Source of the DNA: JACJXF01 sp964349045
GTDB taxonomy: Bacteria; Bacteroidota; Bacteroidia; Bacteroidales; GCA-2748055
Length of the DNA stretch: 50,956 nt
NCBI GenBank assembly: GCA_964349045.1
Contig: CAYGFI010000015.1
Span: forward strand, 1-50,956
Direction: 5' to 3'
The translations under genes and the position numbers were made by a program. The stretch's first letter is position 1, and every line of letters begins with the position of its first letter. Under the pieces are notes generated by a model. It saw only the letters and a program-made list of their open reading frames with translations. It was not told the origin of the DNA and did no database searches. Positions 1-8,996 of this stretch are shown in pieces.

Positions 1-202
1 CTTTTTATTCATTTCACACTTTGTAAATAGATATCCTGTTTATTCCTTTTTCACTTTTTTGATGCCCATTTTAAGATGAGTTATTTATTAATGACATATG
101 TTTAAAAAAATCAGCGTTCAATTGGATTTTTTTTTGACAATCAGTAAAATATTTTAAATCATTTTTCCATTTTATATTGATTTGGGCCGGTTAGCGATGA
201 TC

Positions 203-237
203 AAAAAAAAGGCCCTCCTTTTCAGGAGAGCCTTTTT
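203..237 (-). terminator. Intrinsic terminator of groES-groEL
   Basis: On the minus strand a 9-bp stem (211-219 with 224-232, one G-U pair) closes a GAAA-type tetraloop and is followed by a run of eight U (the A-run at 203-210). It sits 24 bases after the groEL stop codon. The A/T runs on both sides mean it could also stop transcription coming from the other direction. The 200 bases beyond it to the window edge are AT-rich and show no gene. Confidence 0.9.
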
Positions 238-260
238 GAATATATAAGGGGTTGTTAAAA

Positions 261-1910
261 TTACATCATTCCACCCATACCACCCATACCACCCATACCG
301 GGATTGCCGCCACCACCGCCATGTGATTCTTTTTCCGGCTCATCAACCAGCACACATTCGGTAGTAAGGAACATACCTGCAATAGAAGCCGCGTTTTCAA
401 GGGCAATACGTGCAACTTTTACAGGATCGATAACTCCCGACTCGTAAAGGTTTTCGTATTTTTCAGTTCTCGCGTTGAAACCATAGTCGTCTTTACCTTC
501 CCTGATTTTCTGTACAACGATTGATCCCTCCCAACCTGCGTTTTCAACAATCATACGCAAAGGCTCTTCGAGCGCCCGTTTAATTATTGCAATACCGGTA
601 TTCTCGTCCTCATTTTCGCCTTTCAGTTTATCAAGAGCTTTAATCGCTCTCAGGTAGGCTACACCACCACCCGGGATAATTCCTTCCTCAACGGCTGCGC
701 GGGTTGCACTTAATGCATCTTCAATGCGACCTTTCTTTTCTTTCATTTCAACTTCCGATGCAGCGCCAACATAAAGAACTGCTACTCCGCCTGCCAGTTT
801 GGCAAGTCTTTCCTGAAGTTTTTCCTTGTCATAATCAGAAGTTGTATTTTCAATTTGTTTCTTTATCTGTCCTACTCTTGAGCTGATGTTGGATTTGTCT
901 CCTGCACCGTTTACAATGGTAGTATTTTCCTTGTCGATTGATATCTTCTCAGCATGACCCAGCATATCGAGGGTGGCTCCATCAAGACGAAGACCCTTTT
1001 CTTCTGAGATCACTGTACCACCGGTAAGAATAGCGATATCTTCAAGCATCTCTTTCCTTCTGTCGCCAAATCCGGGCGCTTTCACTGCAGCAATTTTCAA
1101 CGATCCTCTGAGTTTGTTTACCACTAATGTAGCAAGCGCTTCGCCGTCAACGTCCTCAGATATAATTAAAAGTGGTTTACCAGTCTGAAGGGCTGATTCA
1201 AGAATAGGAAGAAGGTCTTTCATCGTAGAGATCTTTTTATCGTGTATGAGAACATAAGGATTCTCAAGTACACATTCCATTTTCTCTGTATCCGTTACAA
1301 AATACGGGGAAATGTATCCGCGGTCGAACTGCATACCTTCAACGATCTCCACAGTTGTATCGGAAGTTTTGGCTTCCTCAACAGTAATAACACCTTCTCT
1401 TTTAACCTTACCCATAGCTTCAGCAATCAGTTTTCCGATAGTCATATCGTTGTTGGCTGAAATACTGGCAACCTGCTCAATTTTTTTATTGTCATCTCCA
1501 ACGGATTTCGACTGTGCTTTGAGATCTTTAACAACAGCAATAACTGCTTTGTCGATACCTCTTTTCAGATCCATAGGATTTGCTCCTGCTGCAACGTTTT
1601 TAAATCCGACATTAACAATCGACTGCGCCAGAACGGTAGCAGTGGTTGTTCCATCTCCTGCATCATCGGCTGTTTTAGAGGCAACACCTTTAACCATCTG
1701 TGCACCAACATTCTCGAAATGATTCGATAGTTCAATTTCTTTAGCAACGGTTACACCGTCCTTGGTTACTGCAGGAGAACCGAATTTTTTCTCAATAATA
1801 ACATTGCGACCTTTAGGTCCCAGTGTCACTTTTACAGCATTTGCCAATGCATCAATACCTTTTTTAAGGTGATCACGGGCGTCAATATTAAATTTAATTT
1901 CCTTAGCCAT
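261..1910 (-). CDS. groEL: Chaperonin GroEL (Hsp60)
   Basis: ATP-driven 60-kDa folding chaperonin that forms the double-ring cage capped by GroES in the cytoplasm. The 549-residue length is normal. The ATP site motif DGTTTATVL near residues 86-94, the conserved start AKEIKFNIDARDHLKKG, and the Gly/Met-rich tail ending GGMGGMGGMM are all present. It lies 30 bases after groES and is transcribed with it; a strong terminator follows. No HrcA/CIRCE element is seen upstream, and the promoter before groES has a sigma54 form. Confidence 0.98.
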   Translation of the reverse strand: MAKEIKFNIDARDHLKKGIDALANAVKVTLGPKGRNVIIEKKFGSPAVTKDGVTVAKEIELSNHFENVGAQMVKGVASKTADDAGDGTTTATVLAQSIVNVGFKNVAAGANPMDLKRGIDKAVIAVVKDLKAQSKSVGDDNKKIEQVASISANNDMTIGKLIAEAMGKVKREGVITVEEAKTSDTTVEIVEGMQFDRGYISPYFVTDTEKMECVLENPYVLIHDKKISTMKDLLPILESALQTGKPLLIISEDVDGEALATLVVNKLRGSLKIAAVKAPGFGDRRKEMLEDIAILTGGTVISEEKGLRLDGATLDMLGHAEKISIDKENTTIVNGAGDKSNISSRVGQIKKQIENTTSDYDKEKLQERLAKLAGGVAVLYVGAASEVEMKEKKGRIEDALSATRAAVEEGIIPGGGVAYLRAIKALDKLKGENEDENTGIAIIKRALEEPLRMIVENAGWEGSIVVQKIREGKDDYGFNARTEKYENLYESGVIDPVKVARIALENAASIAGMFLTTECVLVDEPEKESHGGGGGNPGMGGMGGMGGMM

Positions 1911-1940
1911 TTTATATAAGTTTTTAAGTTTTAAAAAGGA

Positions 1941-2219
1941 TTAAACAATAGCAAAAATGTCGGATTGTTTCATAATCAGGTAATCTTTACCGTCAACTGT
2001 AATTTCAGTGCCTGAATATTTTCCGTAAAGTACCAGATCGCCGACTTTAAGTTCCATCTTCTCGTCTTTGATACCGGGACCTACAGCAATTACTTTACCT
2101 TGTTGTGGTTTTTCCCTTGCTGTGTCGGGAATGAAAATGCCACTGGCAGTTTTTGTTTCTGCTTCTTTGGGTTCAACCAGCACTCTGTCTGCTAATGGTT
2201 TTAATTTTACTTCTGCCAT
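1941..2219 (-). CDS. groES: Co-chaperonin GroES (Hsp10)
   Basis: Heptameric lid of the GroEL chamber. The 92 residues begin with KLKPLADRVLVEPKEAE and end with the conserved KDYLIMKQSDIFAIV; the mobile loop lies around residues 20-35 (TKTASGIFIPDTAREKPQ). First gene of the groES-groEL operon. The ATG is the only sensible start. Confidence 0.98.
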   Translation of the reverse strand: MAEVKLKPLADRVLVEPKEAETKTASGIFIPDTAREKPQQGKVIAVGPGIKDEKMELKVGDLVLYGKYSGTEITVDGKDYLIMKQSDIFAIV

Positions 2220-2270
2220 TTTGATTTAATTTATAGGTTTAACAAAATTTTCTTTATTTGCGTCTCATAT

Positions 2271-2286
2271 TGCATATTCTGTGCCA
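2271..2286 (-). promoter_or_regulatory. Sigma54-type (-24/-12) promoter before groES
   Basis: Read on the minus strand the site is TGGCACAGAATATGCA. The invariant GG (-24) and GC (-12) doublets have the required 10-base spacing, and TGGCAC is exact; the base before TGCA is A in place of T. It ends 52 bases before the groES start codon. A sigma54 activator gene lies 2 kb away at 4234-5463. No Bacteroidota-type TAnnTTTG box was noticed closer to the gene. Confidence 0.55.
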
Positions 2287-2484
2287 TGGTTAAAAACAGG
2301 TATATTCCCCGACATTTTTTCCTTTCATTTTACCGGGGGATACAATTATTAACAGGGAATTAACAGTAATACAGATCATTACACTCAAAAAATAGGAAAA
2401 CAAAAAAAGTGTCAGTAGCTATGACATAGTGACATTAGGAGGGGAGGTAAAACCAGAATATTCCAGGTACAAACCAAATCCTGG

Positions 2485-2826
2485 TTATTCGGTTGGTGGT
2501 GTACTTTCTCCTGATTCCGGAAGGTTGATGGTTGCATCCCCGGGCTGATCGAGACGCGTATTATCGAACTGACCTTCAATTCTCGACTTGCTTTCTTCTT
2601 CCTGTCTGGGAAGTGTCCAGGTTGCCATAAGACTGAATAATAAAAGACTTGCAGCCAGTGTCCAGGTGGCTTTTTCAAGAAAATCAGCAGTTTTGCGGAC
2701 TCCCATATACTGATTCGATCCGGCAAAGTTAGATGCCAGACCTCCTCCTTTAGAGTTCTGAACCAAAACGATCATTACCAAAAGCAAACAGATGATAATC
2801 AGAAAAATAACGAAAACGGTATGCAT
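2485..2826 (-). CDS. secG: Protein-export membrane protein SecG
   Basis: Small non-essential subunit of the SecYEG translocon. The 113-residue protein has a first membrane helix at about residues 3-23, the typical VLVQNSKGGGLASNF cytosolic loop, a second helix at about 52-68 and a charged tail of roughly 45 residues, longer than in Proteobacteria but common in Bacteroidota. It starts 4 bases after the stop of the TPR-protein gene and is probably cotranscribed with it and lptE. Confidence 0.93.
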   Translation of the reverse strand: MHTVFVIFLIIICLLLVMIVLVQNSKGGGLASNFAGSNQYMGVRKTADFLEKATWTLAASLLLFSLMATWTLPRQEEESKSRIEGQFDNTRLDQPGDATINLPESGESTPPTE

Positions 2827-2830
2827 AATA

Positions 2831-3709
2831 TTATTTTTTAATATAGAGGTTTCTTATTTCCTCGATTTGCGACGCAAAGTAAATACTTTTTTCCGGATAT
2901 TTCAAACATAATTTCTCATACGCGTAAATTGCCTTATTGTACAATCCCTGCTTTACGTAAATCTTTGCCAGTGTGTCTGTAATAAATCCTTCATTTTCTT
3001 CGGCGCTGCTTTTAGACACGTCACCCTGTATCGCGGAAATCTTATCAGCACGAATGACACCGGGATCGGAATGAATAAAACTTTCAATGATCTCATGTCT
3101 TTTATAAGGACTTTTTTCAATCTCCGAATCCCCGCCAAGTTTCTCAATCCAGTGATCGAAATTCTGCTCTCCTGTTTCTGATTGGGTCATAAAATCTTCG
3201 TCTTCCTGAGGAACTAAATCCTGGATTGCATCTGAATCGGTGACTTCAACATCATAATTGGTTGAAATAACTTTCTCTGGTTTTTTTGAAGAATAGGAAA
3301 AATCAAGTAGCGAATCATCTTCAAGAGCGCTTCGACTATTCGTTTCATATGGAAAATTATTCGCTGAAATATTATTTTCGGGGGAGTCAAAAATGCCGTC
3401 AATCCGCGAATGGTTGTCCTGAATATCCATCTTCTCCTTTGTCGGATCTTTCGCATTAGTTTTATTTCCCGTTCCGGAAAACAACAATTTGCTCAGGACC
3501 TTCCTGCTGGTAATATTCGGACTGTATTTTATTAAAAGGAGATCAAATTCCGGGTCCGATTGCATTTTGCTGCAGGTAAGCAGAATGATTCCGGCAGTAC
3601 TAAACCAGGGATATTCCCTTAAAACTTCTTTCAATTCGGAAAGGTCCGCATTTCTATAGGTTTCCGGATCATAAAGATATTCCTGGAATTTCTCTTTTTG
3701 CATGGTCAT
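2831..3709 (-). CDS. TPR-like hypothetical protein between lptE and secG
   Basis: A 292-residue protein without signal peptide or membrane helix. The N-terminal ~60 residues and the C-terminal ~50 are ordered-looking; the middle (about 80-220) is acidic, Ser/Asn-rich and probably disordered. The C-terminus (ITDTLAKIYVKQGLYNKAIYAYEKL and the following KYPEKSIYFASQI) reads as one tetratricopeptide repeat plus a capping helix. It starts 5 bases after the lptE stop. The same gene order occurs in other Bacteroidota, so a link to envelope biogenesis or secretion is inferred from context only. Confidence 0.8.
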   Translation of the reverse strand: MTMQKEKFQEYLYDPETYRNADLSELKEVLREYPWFSTAGIILLTCSKMQSDPEFDLLLIKYSPNITSRKVLSKLLFSGTGNKTNAKDPTKEKMDIQDNHSRIDGIFDSPENNISANNFPYETNSRSALEDDSLLDFSYSSKKPEKVISTNYDVEVTDSDAIQDLVPQEDEDFMTQSETGEQNFDHWIEKLGGDSEIEKSPYKRHEIIESFIHSDPGVIRADKISAIQGDVSKSSAEENEGFITDTLAKIYVKQGLYNKAIYAYEKLCLKYPEKSIYFASQIEEIRNLYIKK

Positions 3710-3714
3710 AATCC

Positions 3715-4230
3715 TTACCAGTTAACAAAAGCTTTATTAAAAATATCTTCCATGAGTTGTTCCACGATAAGTTTTATCAGCTCATCCTCAACAGCCGATG
3801 GGTCTTTGGAACTATCATAATCTTCATACCTTGAGAAACTCGAATCGAAACTTTTTTCAGTTTCTATCTCATTGGTAAATTTTACTCTTACTGTAACCGT
3901 TAGCCGGTTCAGGGCAGCAGTTTCAGCCCCGGTGATAGCCTGCGGACGGGTTTCATAGTTTTTGATCTCCCCTGAAAAATCAACATCACCGTATCCGGTT
4001 ACCAGGCTGAGCCTGGTGGAACCCTGAACTTTGTCTCTCAGGGCATCAGTAAAAATCTGGCTTAGCTGGGGCTGTACAAGCGGAGCACGATTATCGAAGT
4101 ACTGTATGGACACAGTTTTAATTTCCGGGTTTATGGTAATTCCCGTTAAGGAATAGCTTACCTTGCACGACGGGCATGAACCTGCCGCAATCATCAGTAG
4201 TGTAATTAATAAATTGCCTGAAACTTTCAT
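3715..4230 (-). CDS. lptE: LPS-assembly lipoprotein LptE-like
   Basis: Likely the outer-membrane lipoprotein that plugs the LptD barrel during lipopolysaccharide insertion. The 171-residue product has a lipoprotein-type signal with Cys19 after MIAAGS, then the Bacteroidota LptE pattern YSLTGITINPEIKTVSIQYFDN and a Sec-dependent, beta-rich body with conserved SLVTGYGDVDFSGEI. The gene follows the sigma54 activator by 3 bases, an arrangement conserved in the phylum. Confidence 0.85.
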   Translation of the reverse strand: MKVSGNLLITLLMIAAGSCPSCKVSYSLTGITINPEIKTVSIQYFDNRAPLVQPQLSQIFTDALRDKVQGSTRLSLVTGYGDVDFSGEIKNYETRPQAITGAETAALNRLTVTVRVKFTNEIETEKSFDSSFSRYEDYDSSKDPSAVEDELIKLIVEQLMEDIFNKAFVNW

Positions 4231-4233
4231 CCT

Positions 4234-5463
4234 CTATTCAATATTATATTCCTTAATTTTTCTGTAAAGGGTTCTCTCGGAAATACCCAGGTCCTCTGCT
4301 GCGTATTTTCGTTTGCCATAATGCTTCTCAAGAGCTTTACGGATCATTTCAATTTCCTTATTTTCGAGGGAGAGTGATTCTTCAACAATTTCCTCAGTGT
4401 CCTGAATCTGACCGTTATCATCTTTTGGTATAAAAACACCCTCCGGTGGTTCATCCGTAACAACGGTATCAGCCGTGGAGTATAACTTTTTAATTATATG
4501 AGCATTATCTTCGTGAAACTCCCTGCTTTGGGTTCCCTTTTCCATGAGATCACCAACCAGCTTTTTAAGATCATTCACGTCATTCTTCATGTCAAACAGA
4601 ATTTTATAAAGAATTTCCCTTTCATTGGTAAAAGTATCCTGATCAAGCTTGCGATGTAATATCGCGGGGAGTTTGGAACGATTATAGTCGGGAAGATACT
4701 TCAGCAGAGTTTCAGAACTTATAACCCTGTCTCTTTCAATAATAGAAATCTGCTCGGTAATATTCTTCAACTGTCTTATATTTCCGGGCCATTCATAAAT
4801 TTCCAGGGCACGGACTGCATCATCAGAAAGAGAAATGGCAGGCATACGATATCTTTCAGCAAAGTCGGATGCAAACTTCCTGAAAAGCAAATGGATATCA
4901 TTACCACGTTTCCGTAGAGGCGGAATAATAATTGGAACGGTATTTAGCCGGTAAAAAAGGTCTTCCCGAAACCTGCCATGACCAATAGCTGTAGCAAGAT
5001 CAATGTTAGTAGCAGTTATAACCCTGACATCGGTCTTTATCATTTTTGAAGAGCCTACACGCAGAAACTCTCCCATTTCGAGTACTCTTAACAAACGTAC
5101 CTGGGTAGACAACGGGAGTTCTGCAACCTCATCCAGAAATATAGTTCCCCCGTCAGCTACTTCAAAATAACCTTTACGGGATTCATGAGCGCCTGTAAAA
5201 GATCCCTTTTCATGACCAAAAAGTTCCGAATCTATTGTACCCTCCGGAATAGCCCCGCAATTTACAGCAATATAACTGCCATGTTTACGTGAACTCATTG
5301 AGTGAATAATCTGTGGAAAAACTTCCTTACCTGTGCCGCTTTCCCCGGCAATTAAAACCGAAAGATCAGTAGCCGCAACCTGAACGGCAACATTGATCGC
5401 CCTTGTTAAACCCTCATAATTCCCTATGATACCAAATCTTTGCTTTGTTGTCTGAATATCCAT
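4234..5463 (-). CDS. Sigma54-dependent transcriptional activator without receiver domain
   Basis: Enhancer-binding AAA+ ATPase that remodels RNA polymerase carrying RpoN. Walker A GESGTGKE is at residues 40-47, the sigma54-contacting loop GSFTGA (a variant of GAFTGA) at 87-92, and Walker B IFLDE ends at 112. A linker of about 100 residues with heptad-like pattern precedes a Fis-type helix-turn-helix (about 370-409, ERTLYRKIKEYNIE). There is no N-terminal receiver or GAF domain, so activity must be set by expression level or a partner. First gene of the run activator-lptE-TPR-secG. The sigma54-type site before groES is a candidate target, by inference. Confidence 0.95.
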   Translation of the reverse strand: MDIQTTKQRFGIIGNYEGLTRAINVAVQVAATDLSVLIAGESGTGKEVFPQIIHSMSSRKHGSYIAVNCGAIPEGTIDSELFGHEKGSFTGAHESRKGYFEVADGGTIFLDEVAELPLSTQVRLLRVLEMGEFLRVGSSKMIKTDVRVITATNIDLATAIGHGRFREDLFYRLNTVPIIIPPLRKRGNDIHLLFRKFASDFAERYRMPAISLSDDAVRALEIYEWPGNIRQLKNITEQISIIERDRVISSETLLKYLPDYNRSKLPAILHRKLDQDTFTNEREILYKILFDMKNDVNDLKKLVGDLMEKGTQSREFHEDNAHIIKKLYSTADTVVTDEPPEGVFIPKDDNGQIQDTEEIVEESLSLENKEIEMIRKALEKHYGKRKYAAEDLGISERTLYRKIKEYNIE

Positions 5464-5599
5464 TTATTGTATGAAAATTATAATTTAAATGATCTTCAAA
5501 AATTATATACTGACAAATTATCAATTAGACTGACAAAATTACAAAATTCAGGGATTTTTGCTAATTTTGGTTATTATAAATTAGAAAAATCTTGATGGC

Positions 5600-5690
5600 A
5601 TAACTGCGTGAAGGGTGTGAGGATGTTTCATATGGTCTCAATTACGATATCTCTTCGTCACACCGTCACGTCGTCACATCAGGAAGCTAA
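5600..5690. repeat. Short GTGA/GTCAC-rich intergenic repeat
   Basis: Between the divergent sigma54 activator and kdsB lies a low-complexity stretch: gcgtgaagggtgtgagg on one side and a run of cgtcac units (5658-5684) on the other, which can partly pair. Segments like this are common between Bacteroidota genes. No coding potential seen. A TAATTTTG -7-like box at 5562-5569 could serve kdsB. Confidence 0.4.
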
Positions 5691-5733
5691 TAAAATCAAT
5701 TGATCAATATAATTCCCAAATGATTTCTATACC

Positions 5734-6483
5734 ATGAACATTCTCGGAATAATCCCCGCCCGCTACGCTTCCACCCGATTTCCCGGAAAACCATTGGTAA
5801 TGCTTGGTGATAAACCAATCATACAACATGTTTATGACAAATCGAAACTGGCTCTCAAATGGATTTATATAGCAACGGATGATCAGCGGATTTTTGACGA
5901 AGTGAAACAATTTGGAGGAAAAGTTGTAATGACATCATCCTCCCACAGAAGCGGAACCGATCGATGCGCCGAAGCTCTTGAAATTATTGAAATTGAAACC
6001 GCTGTAAAATTCGATGCCGTAATAAACATCCAGGGGGATGAACCTTTTATTCAACCGGAACATATTAAACTTCTTGAAGCGCTGTTAAATGATCCTGCGA
6101 CCCAGATCGCAACACTTGTGAAAAAGATAATCAACCGGGAAGACATTTTCGATCCGAACAAACCCAAAGTTGTATTGGATAATAAAGGATTTGCATTGAT
6201 ATTCAGCCGTTCACCGGTTCCTTTTTTAAGGGGAATTCCTAAAGGAGACTGGCCGGGAGCATTTGTTTTCTACAAACATATCGGAATTTATGGATACAGA
6301 TCGAGCGTTTTGAGGGAAATTACCCTTCTTCCTCCTTCAGAAACAGAAACAGCCGAGTCACTTGAACAACTGCGATGGCTTTTTAATGGTTACAGGATTA
6401 AAACAGAAACTACCAGTCACGAGAGTTTCGGAATTGATACCCCGGAAGATCTCGCGAAAGCCATAAAATTGATTAATGAATAA
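5734..6483 (+). CDS. kdsB: 3-deoxy-manno-octulosonate cytidylyltransferase
   Basis: Activates Kdo with CTP to CMP-Kdo, the donor for the inner core of lipopolysaccharide. The 249 residues match the usual length. The nucleotide-binding start GIIPARYASTRFPGKPL (residues 5-21), SSHRSGTDR around 68-76 and the metal/substrate loop NIQGDEPF near 99-106 are all intact. Transcribed divergently from the sigma54 activator. Confidence 0.97.
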   Translation: MNILGIIPARYASTRFPGKPLVMLGDKPIIQHVYDKSKLALKWIYIATDDQRIFDEVKQFGGKVVMTSSSHRSGTDRCAEALEIIEIETAVKFDAVINIQGDEPFIQPEHIKLLEALLNDPATQIATLVKKIINREDIFDPNKPKVVLDNKGFALIFSRSPVPFLRGIPKGDWPGAFVFYKHIGIYGYRSSVLREITLLPPSETETAESLEQLRWLFNGYRIKTETTSHESFGIDTPEDLAKAIKLINE

Positions 6484-6484
6484 A

Positions 6485-6536
6485 GCCGGCACCGATCATT
6501 ATCGGGAGATTGCTTTCATCGAGCTCGTAAACCGGC
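6485..6536. other. Structured element after kdsB
   Basis: GCCGG at 6485-6489 can pair with CCGGC at 6532-6536, enclosing a CCGAT-catt-ATCGG hairpin (6492-6505) and a GAGCTC palindrome. There is no U-run, so it is not a standard intrinsic terminator; it may still mark the 3' end of the kdsB transcript. Confidence 0.35.
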
Positions 6537-6613
6537 AACTTAGATAATTTATATCCGGATTACTCGTTTTATTTCCTAAGATATTATATTTACAACCTAA
6601 ACCTATGTAAAAA

Positions 6614-8758
6614 ATGATCAAAAATTTCTTCCTGATTCTCTTACTTTTCTTTCTTTCCGGATCAATCCTTACCGCCCAAAGTAGCCGGGATAACCATTTT
6701 AAAAATATCATTTTAAAAGTTGACACACTGGAATTCTCCCAAATAAAGAATTCCATTACTTCAGGCAAAGAAAAAAAGTTATACTTTGAATACAACAACC
6801 CGGATGAAGTTTGCGAAGTAAGTCTTTTCCCGGACAACGGATTGGGCCCCGGAAAACTATCACTCCTACCTTCGGGCGATTTTACTATAATCGACTCTAT
6901 CGTCATGGTCGATAATGAACTGTTGCGTTTCAAAGTCAGATTTAATAACCTTACCCTTTCCGAGTTTCTGAAATTCAGGTTCGTATTTTATGAAAATACC
7001 GACAGTACTTTAATTCAAGAAATAGGACTGTTTCCCTATACAAATACTCATGTTTTCTTTTTCCCTTCAGGGGAAGAATTGTTTATCGGGGAAGAAAAAA
7101 TTTTCGAACTGATTTCCGACAACATAGAAAATGTAAAATCTATATCCGACTGGCAAACTTACAATGATATCGATTACAGGGTTTCTTCGCGTTTTAACCA
7201 GTTACGGCTTCATTTGATTCCAAAGGGACTAGGTCAGAAAACCCTTCGCCTCCAGATGGAAACTTTTAAACCCTTTCTTGATTCCTTAGGAAAAATAAGC
7301 TATAAACTACCTCCTATCGAACAAAAGTTCTGGGTAAGGCAGAGCCGATTACGGTTTATTAATATAGACCGTAACGACGTAACCCTTGATGACAAAGGTA
7401 AACAGGAAGGTGTTGAAATTCAGATTGACAATGCTCCCGGACTGGAGATGCAAAAGACTTATCGTATTGAAAACCAGGAGGAACCTGGTGGCGGACTGAT
7501 CGCTGAACTTTTTACCAAAAATCTCCTTACCAATAACCGGGTTCTTTGCATTCTCCGGGTGTATAATTACCACCGGGAGTCTGAAGGATATCTGTTTATT
7601 AAAGATGGAGACAAGGCGAAATTTATCACAAACTTCAGCATCACGCCTAAAACCGATGTTCAAAAAATCAGTGTTCTTCATGAAGGACTCGACTGGTCAA
7701 CCAACCTGAGTGTTAGCCCGGGAGAGATTTTTGACGTTAAGATTGAAGGTACATCCCTGAATAAAGGCAGGTTTCGTTTTGAAGATGCTGAGGATTTAAG
7801 TCAGGATACCACTCTCAGAAATGAAAATCTGGTACTGTTTAAAATAAAAATCCCTCTGGGAATTAATAAAAAAACAATAGGACTCTATAATAACGGTACT
7901 CCAACAGGTTATTCTCTGGCAATAAAAGAATTCCAGGAAGCTCGTGAATTTGATTATATAACAATAAATTACGGCGAGGGAGATATGGTTCTTTCGGGGA
8001 TTAAAGGACTGCTTATGTCTCCAAAAACCATCCGAGATATCGTAATTGATTTCGACCGGAATAAAATAGATGGCCCGGAAAAACTTTATGGAAAACAATA
8101 CCTGAAAATCTCTATAAAGATTTCCGGGAAAAATGGCGAATTGGTTGAATTACGCGATATTGATAATATTGTTGTTGTACCCGGCGAAAAATCTGTCCGA
8201 TCCTCCTTTTACGATAAAAGAGATGAAACTACAACTGCGGTTAGTTTTAATAAATACCTTAAAAAGAAAACCTACGATCTCGAAGATTGGGCAAAAATTG
8301 AAATCAGTATTGAGAATGTTAAGGAAAAATATTCGAATCATCCTTTTAAGAAGGAACTTGAAATTTATGTACAGAAACAGTATAAATTCGATATTGATGT
8401 TTCGTTTCCCGCGGGACTTCTTATAAATACTTTCGACAAAACCACATCGGGTAGCCAATATCAGAATTTTAGTGGAATATCGATGGCCATGATGGCCCAG
8501 TTCAGCTTTTATGACCAGGAAAGACCCGGCAGATACAAGCCCTATAAAATCGGCGCCGGCTTTCTTGCACTTAACGCCTTCAACCTTAGCAGCGATCCCA
8601 AAGTGTCAAGAGATATGGGAATCGTAATTATCGGAAGCCTGTACCCAACCAGAAAAGATGTTAAGCTTACCTTCCCTTTACATATGGGAGGTGGATATAA
8701 ACTAAATGAGGGGAAATGGTTTATTTTGATTGGGCCGGGGATCAGTGTGAGATTTTGA
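6614..8758 (+). CDS. Exported protein of unknown function with C-terminal barrel-like segment
   Basis: A 714-residue protein with a clear Sec signal (MIKNFFLILLLFFLSGSILTAQ). Most of the chain is beta-rich and could be several Ig-like domains. The last ~120 residues (FDIDVSFPAGLLINTF to GPGISVRF) alternate hydrophobic and polar residues, contain a glycine-rich FPLHMGGGYKL turn, and end in Phe, as outer-membrane beta-proteins do. I do not recognise the family. It stands alone, 130 bases after kdsB, in its own transcription unit. Envelope location is likely; function unknown. Confidence 0.75.
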   Translation: MIKNFFLILLLFFLSGSILTAQSSRDNHFKNIILKVDTLEFSQIKNSITSGKEKKLYFEYNNPDEVCEVSLFPDNGLGPGKLSLLPSGDFTIIDSIVMVDNELLRFKVRFNNLTLSEFLKFRFVFYENTDSTLIQEIGLFPYTNTHVFFFPSGEELFIGEEKIFELISDNIENVKSISDWQTYNDIDYRVSSRFNQLRLHLIPKGLGQKTLRLQMETFKPFLDSLGKISYKLPPIEQKFWVRQSRLRFINIDRNDVTLDDKGKQEGVEIQIDNAPGLEMQKTYRIENQEEPGGGLIAELFTKNLLTNNRVLCILRVYNYHRESEGYLFIKDGDKAKFITNFSITPKTDVQKISVLHEGLDWSTNLSVSPGEIFDVKIEGTSLNKGRFRFEDAEDLSQDTTLRNENLVLFKIKIPLGINKKTIGLYNNGTPTGYSLAIKEFQEAREFDYITINYGEGDMVLSGIKGLLMSPKTIRDIVIDFDRNKIDGPEKLYGKQYLKISIKISGKNGELVELRDIDNIVVVPGEKSVRSSFYDKRDETTTAVSFNKYLKKKTYDLEDWAKIEISIENVKEKYSNHPFKKELEIYVQKQYKFDIDVSFPAGLLINTFDKTTSGSQYQNFSGISMAMMAQFSFYDQERPGRYKPYKIGAGFLALNAFNLSSDPKVSRDMGIVIIGSLYPTRKDVKLTFPLHMGGGYKLNEGKWFILIGPGISVRF

Positions 8759-8880
8759 ATATCTCCAGTTCTCAACTTGTAAAAATAAACCCCACCCGAT
8801 AGCGATTCTGCATTGAACCTGCTTTCATTTTTCCCGCCTGATTTGTACCCGTCAAAAAGAGTTGCAACTTCTCTTTTGCA

Positions 8881-8911
8881 TTAACACATTTAAAACTATA
8901 TTATTATGAGC
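8881..8911 (+). repeat. Duplicated metY leader/start fragment, copy 1
   Basis: A 31-base stretch ending at ATGAGC that matches 10645-10675, the leader and start of metY, at 30 of 31 positions. Resemblance continues weakly for about ten more bases (gactcgatac against aattcattac) and then stops. Only a 19-codon open frame follows, so it is a remnant, not a gene. Confidence 0.75.
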
Positions 8912-8948
8912 GACTCGATACTAATTTATACTAATATAGAATATGTAG

Positions 8949-8979
8949 TTGCTATATTAATATAAATTTGTTAAGTTTG
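8949..8979 (+). promoter_or_regulatory. Bacteroidota-type promoter of the DUF4143 ATPase
   Basis: TTG at 8949-8951, a 20-base spacer, then TAAGTTTG at 8972-8979: a textbook -33/-7 pair for the primary sigma factor of this phylum. The start codon at 8997 lies about 11 bases after the expected transcription start. Confidence 0.65.
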
Positions 8980-8996
8980 ATGTCTGAATTTTAAAA

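Noticed and set aside
1312..1722. 136-codon plus-strand frame opposite groEL
   Set aside because: Antisense shadow of a certain gene; composition follows groEL codon structure.
2220..2484. CIRCE/HrcA element before groES
   Set aside because: No TTAGCACTC-N9-GAGTGCTAA inverted repeat is present.
2412..2726. 104-codon minus-strand frame overlapping secG
   Set aside because: Different frame inside secG; no recognisable domain, and secG is certain.
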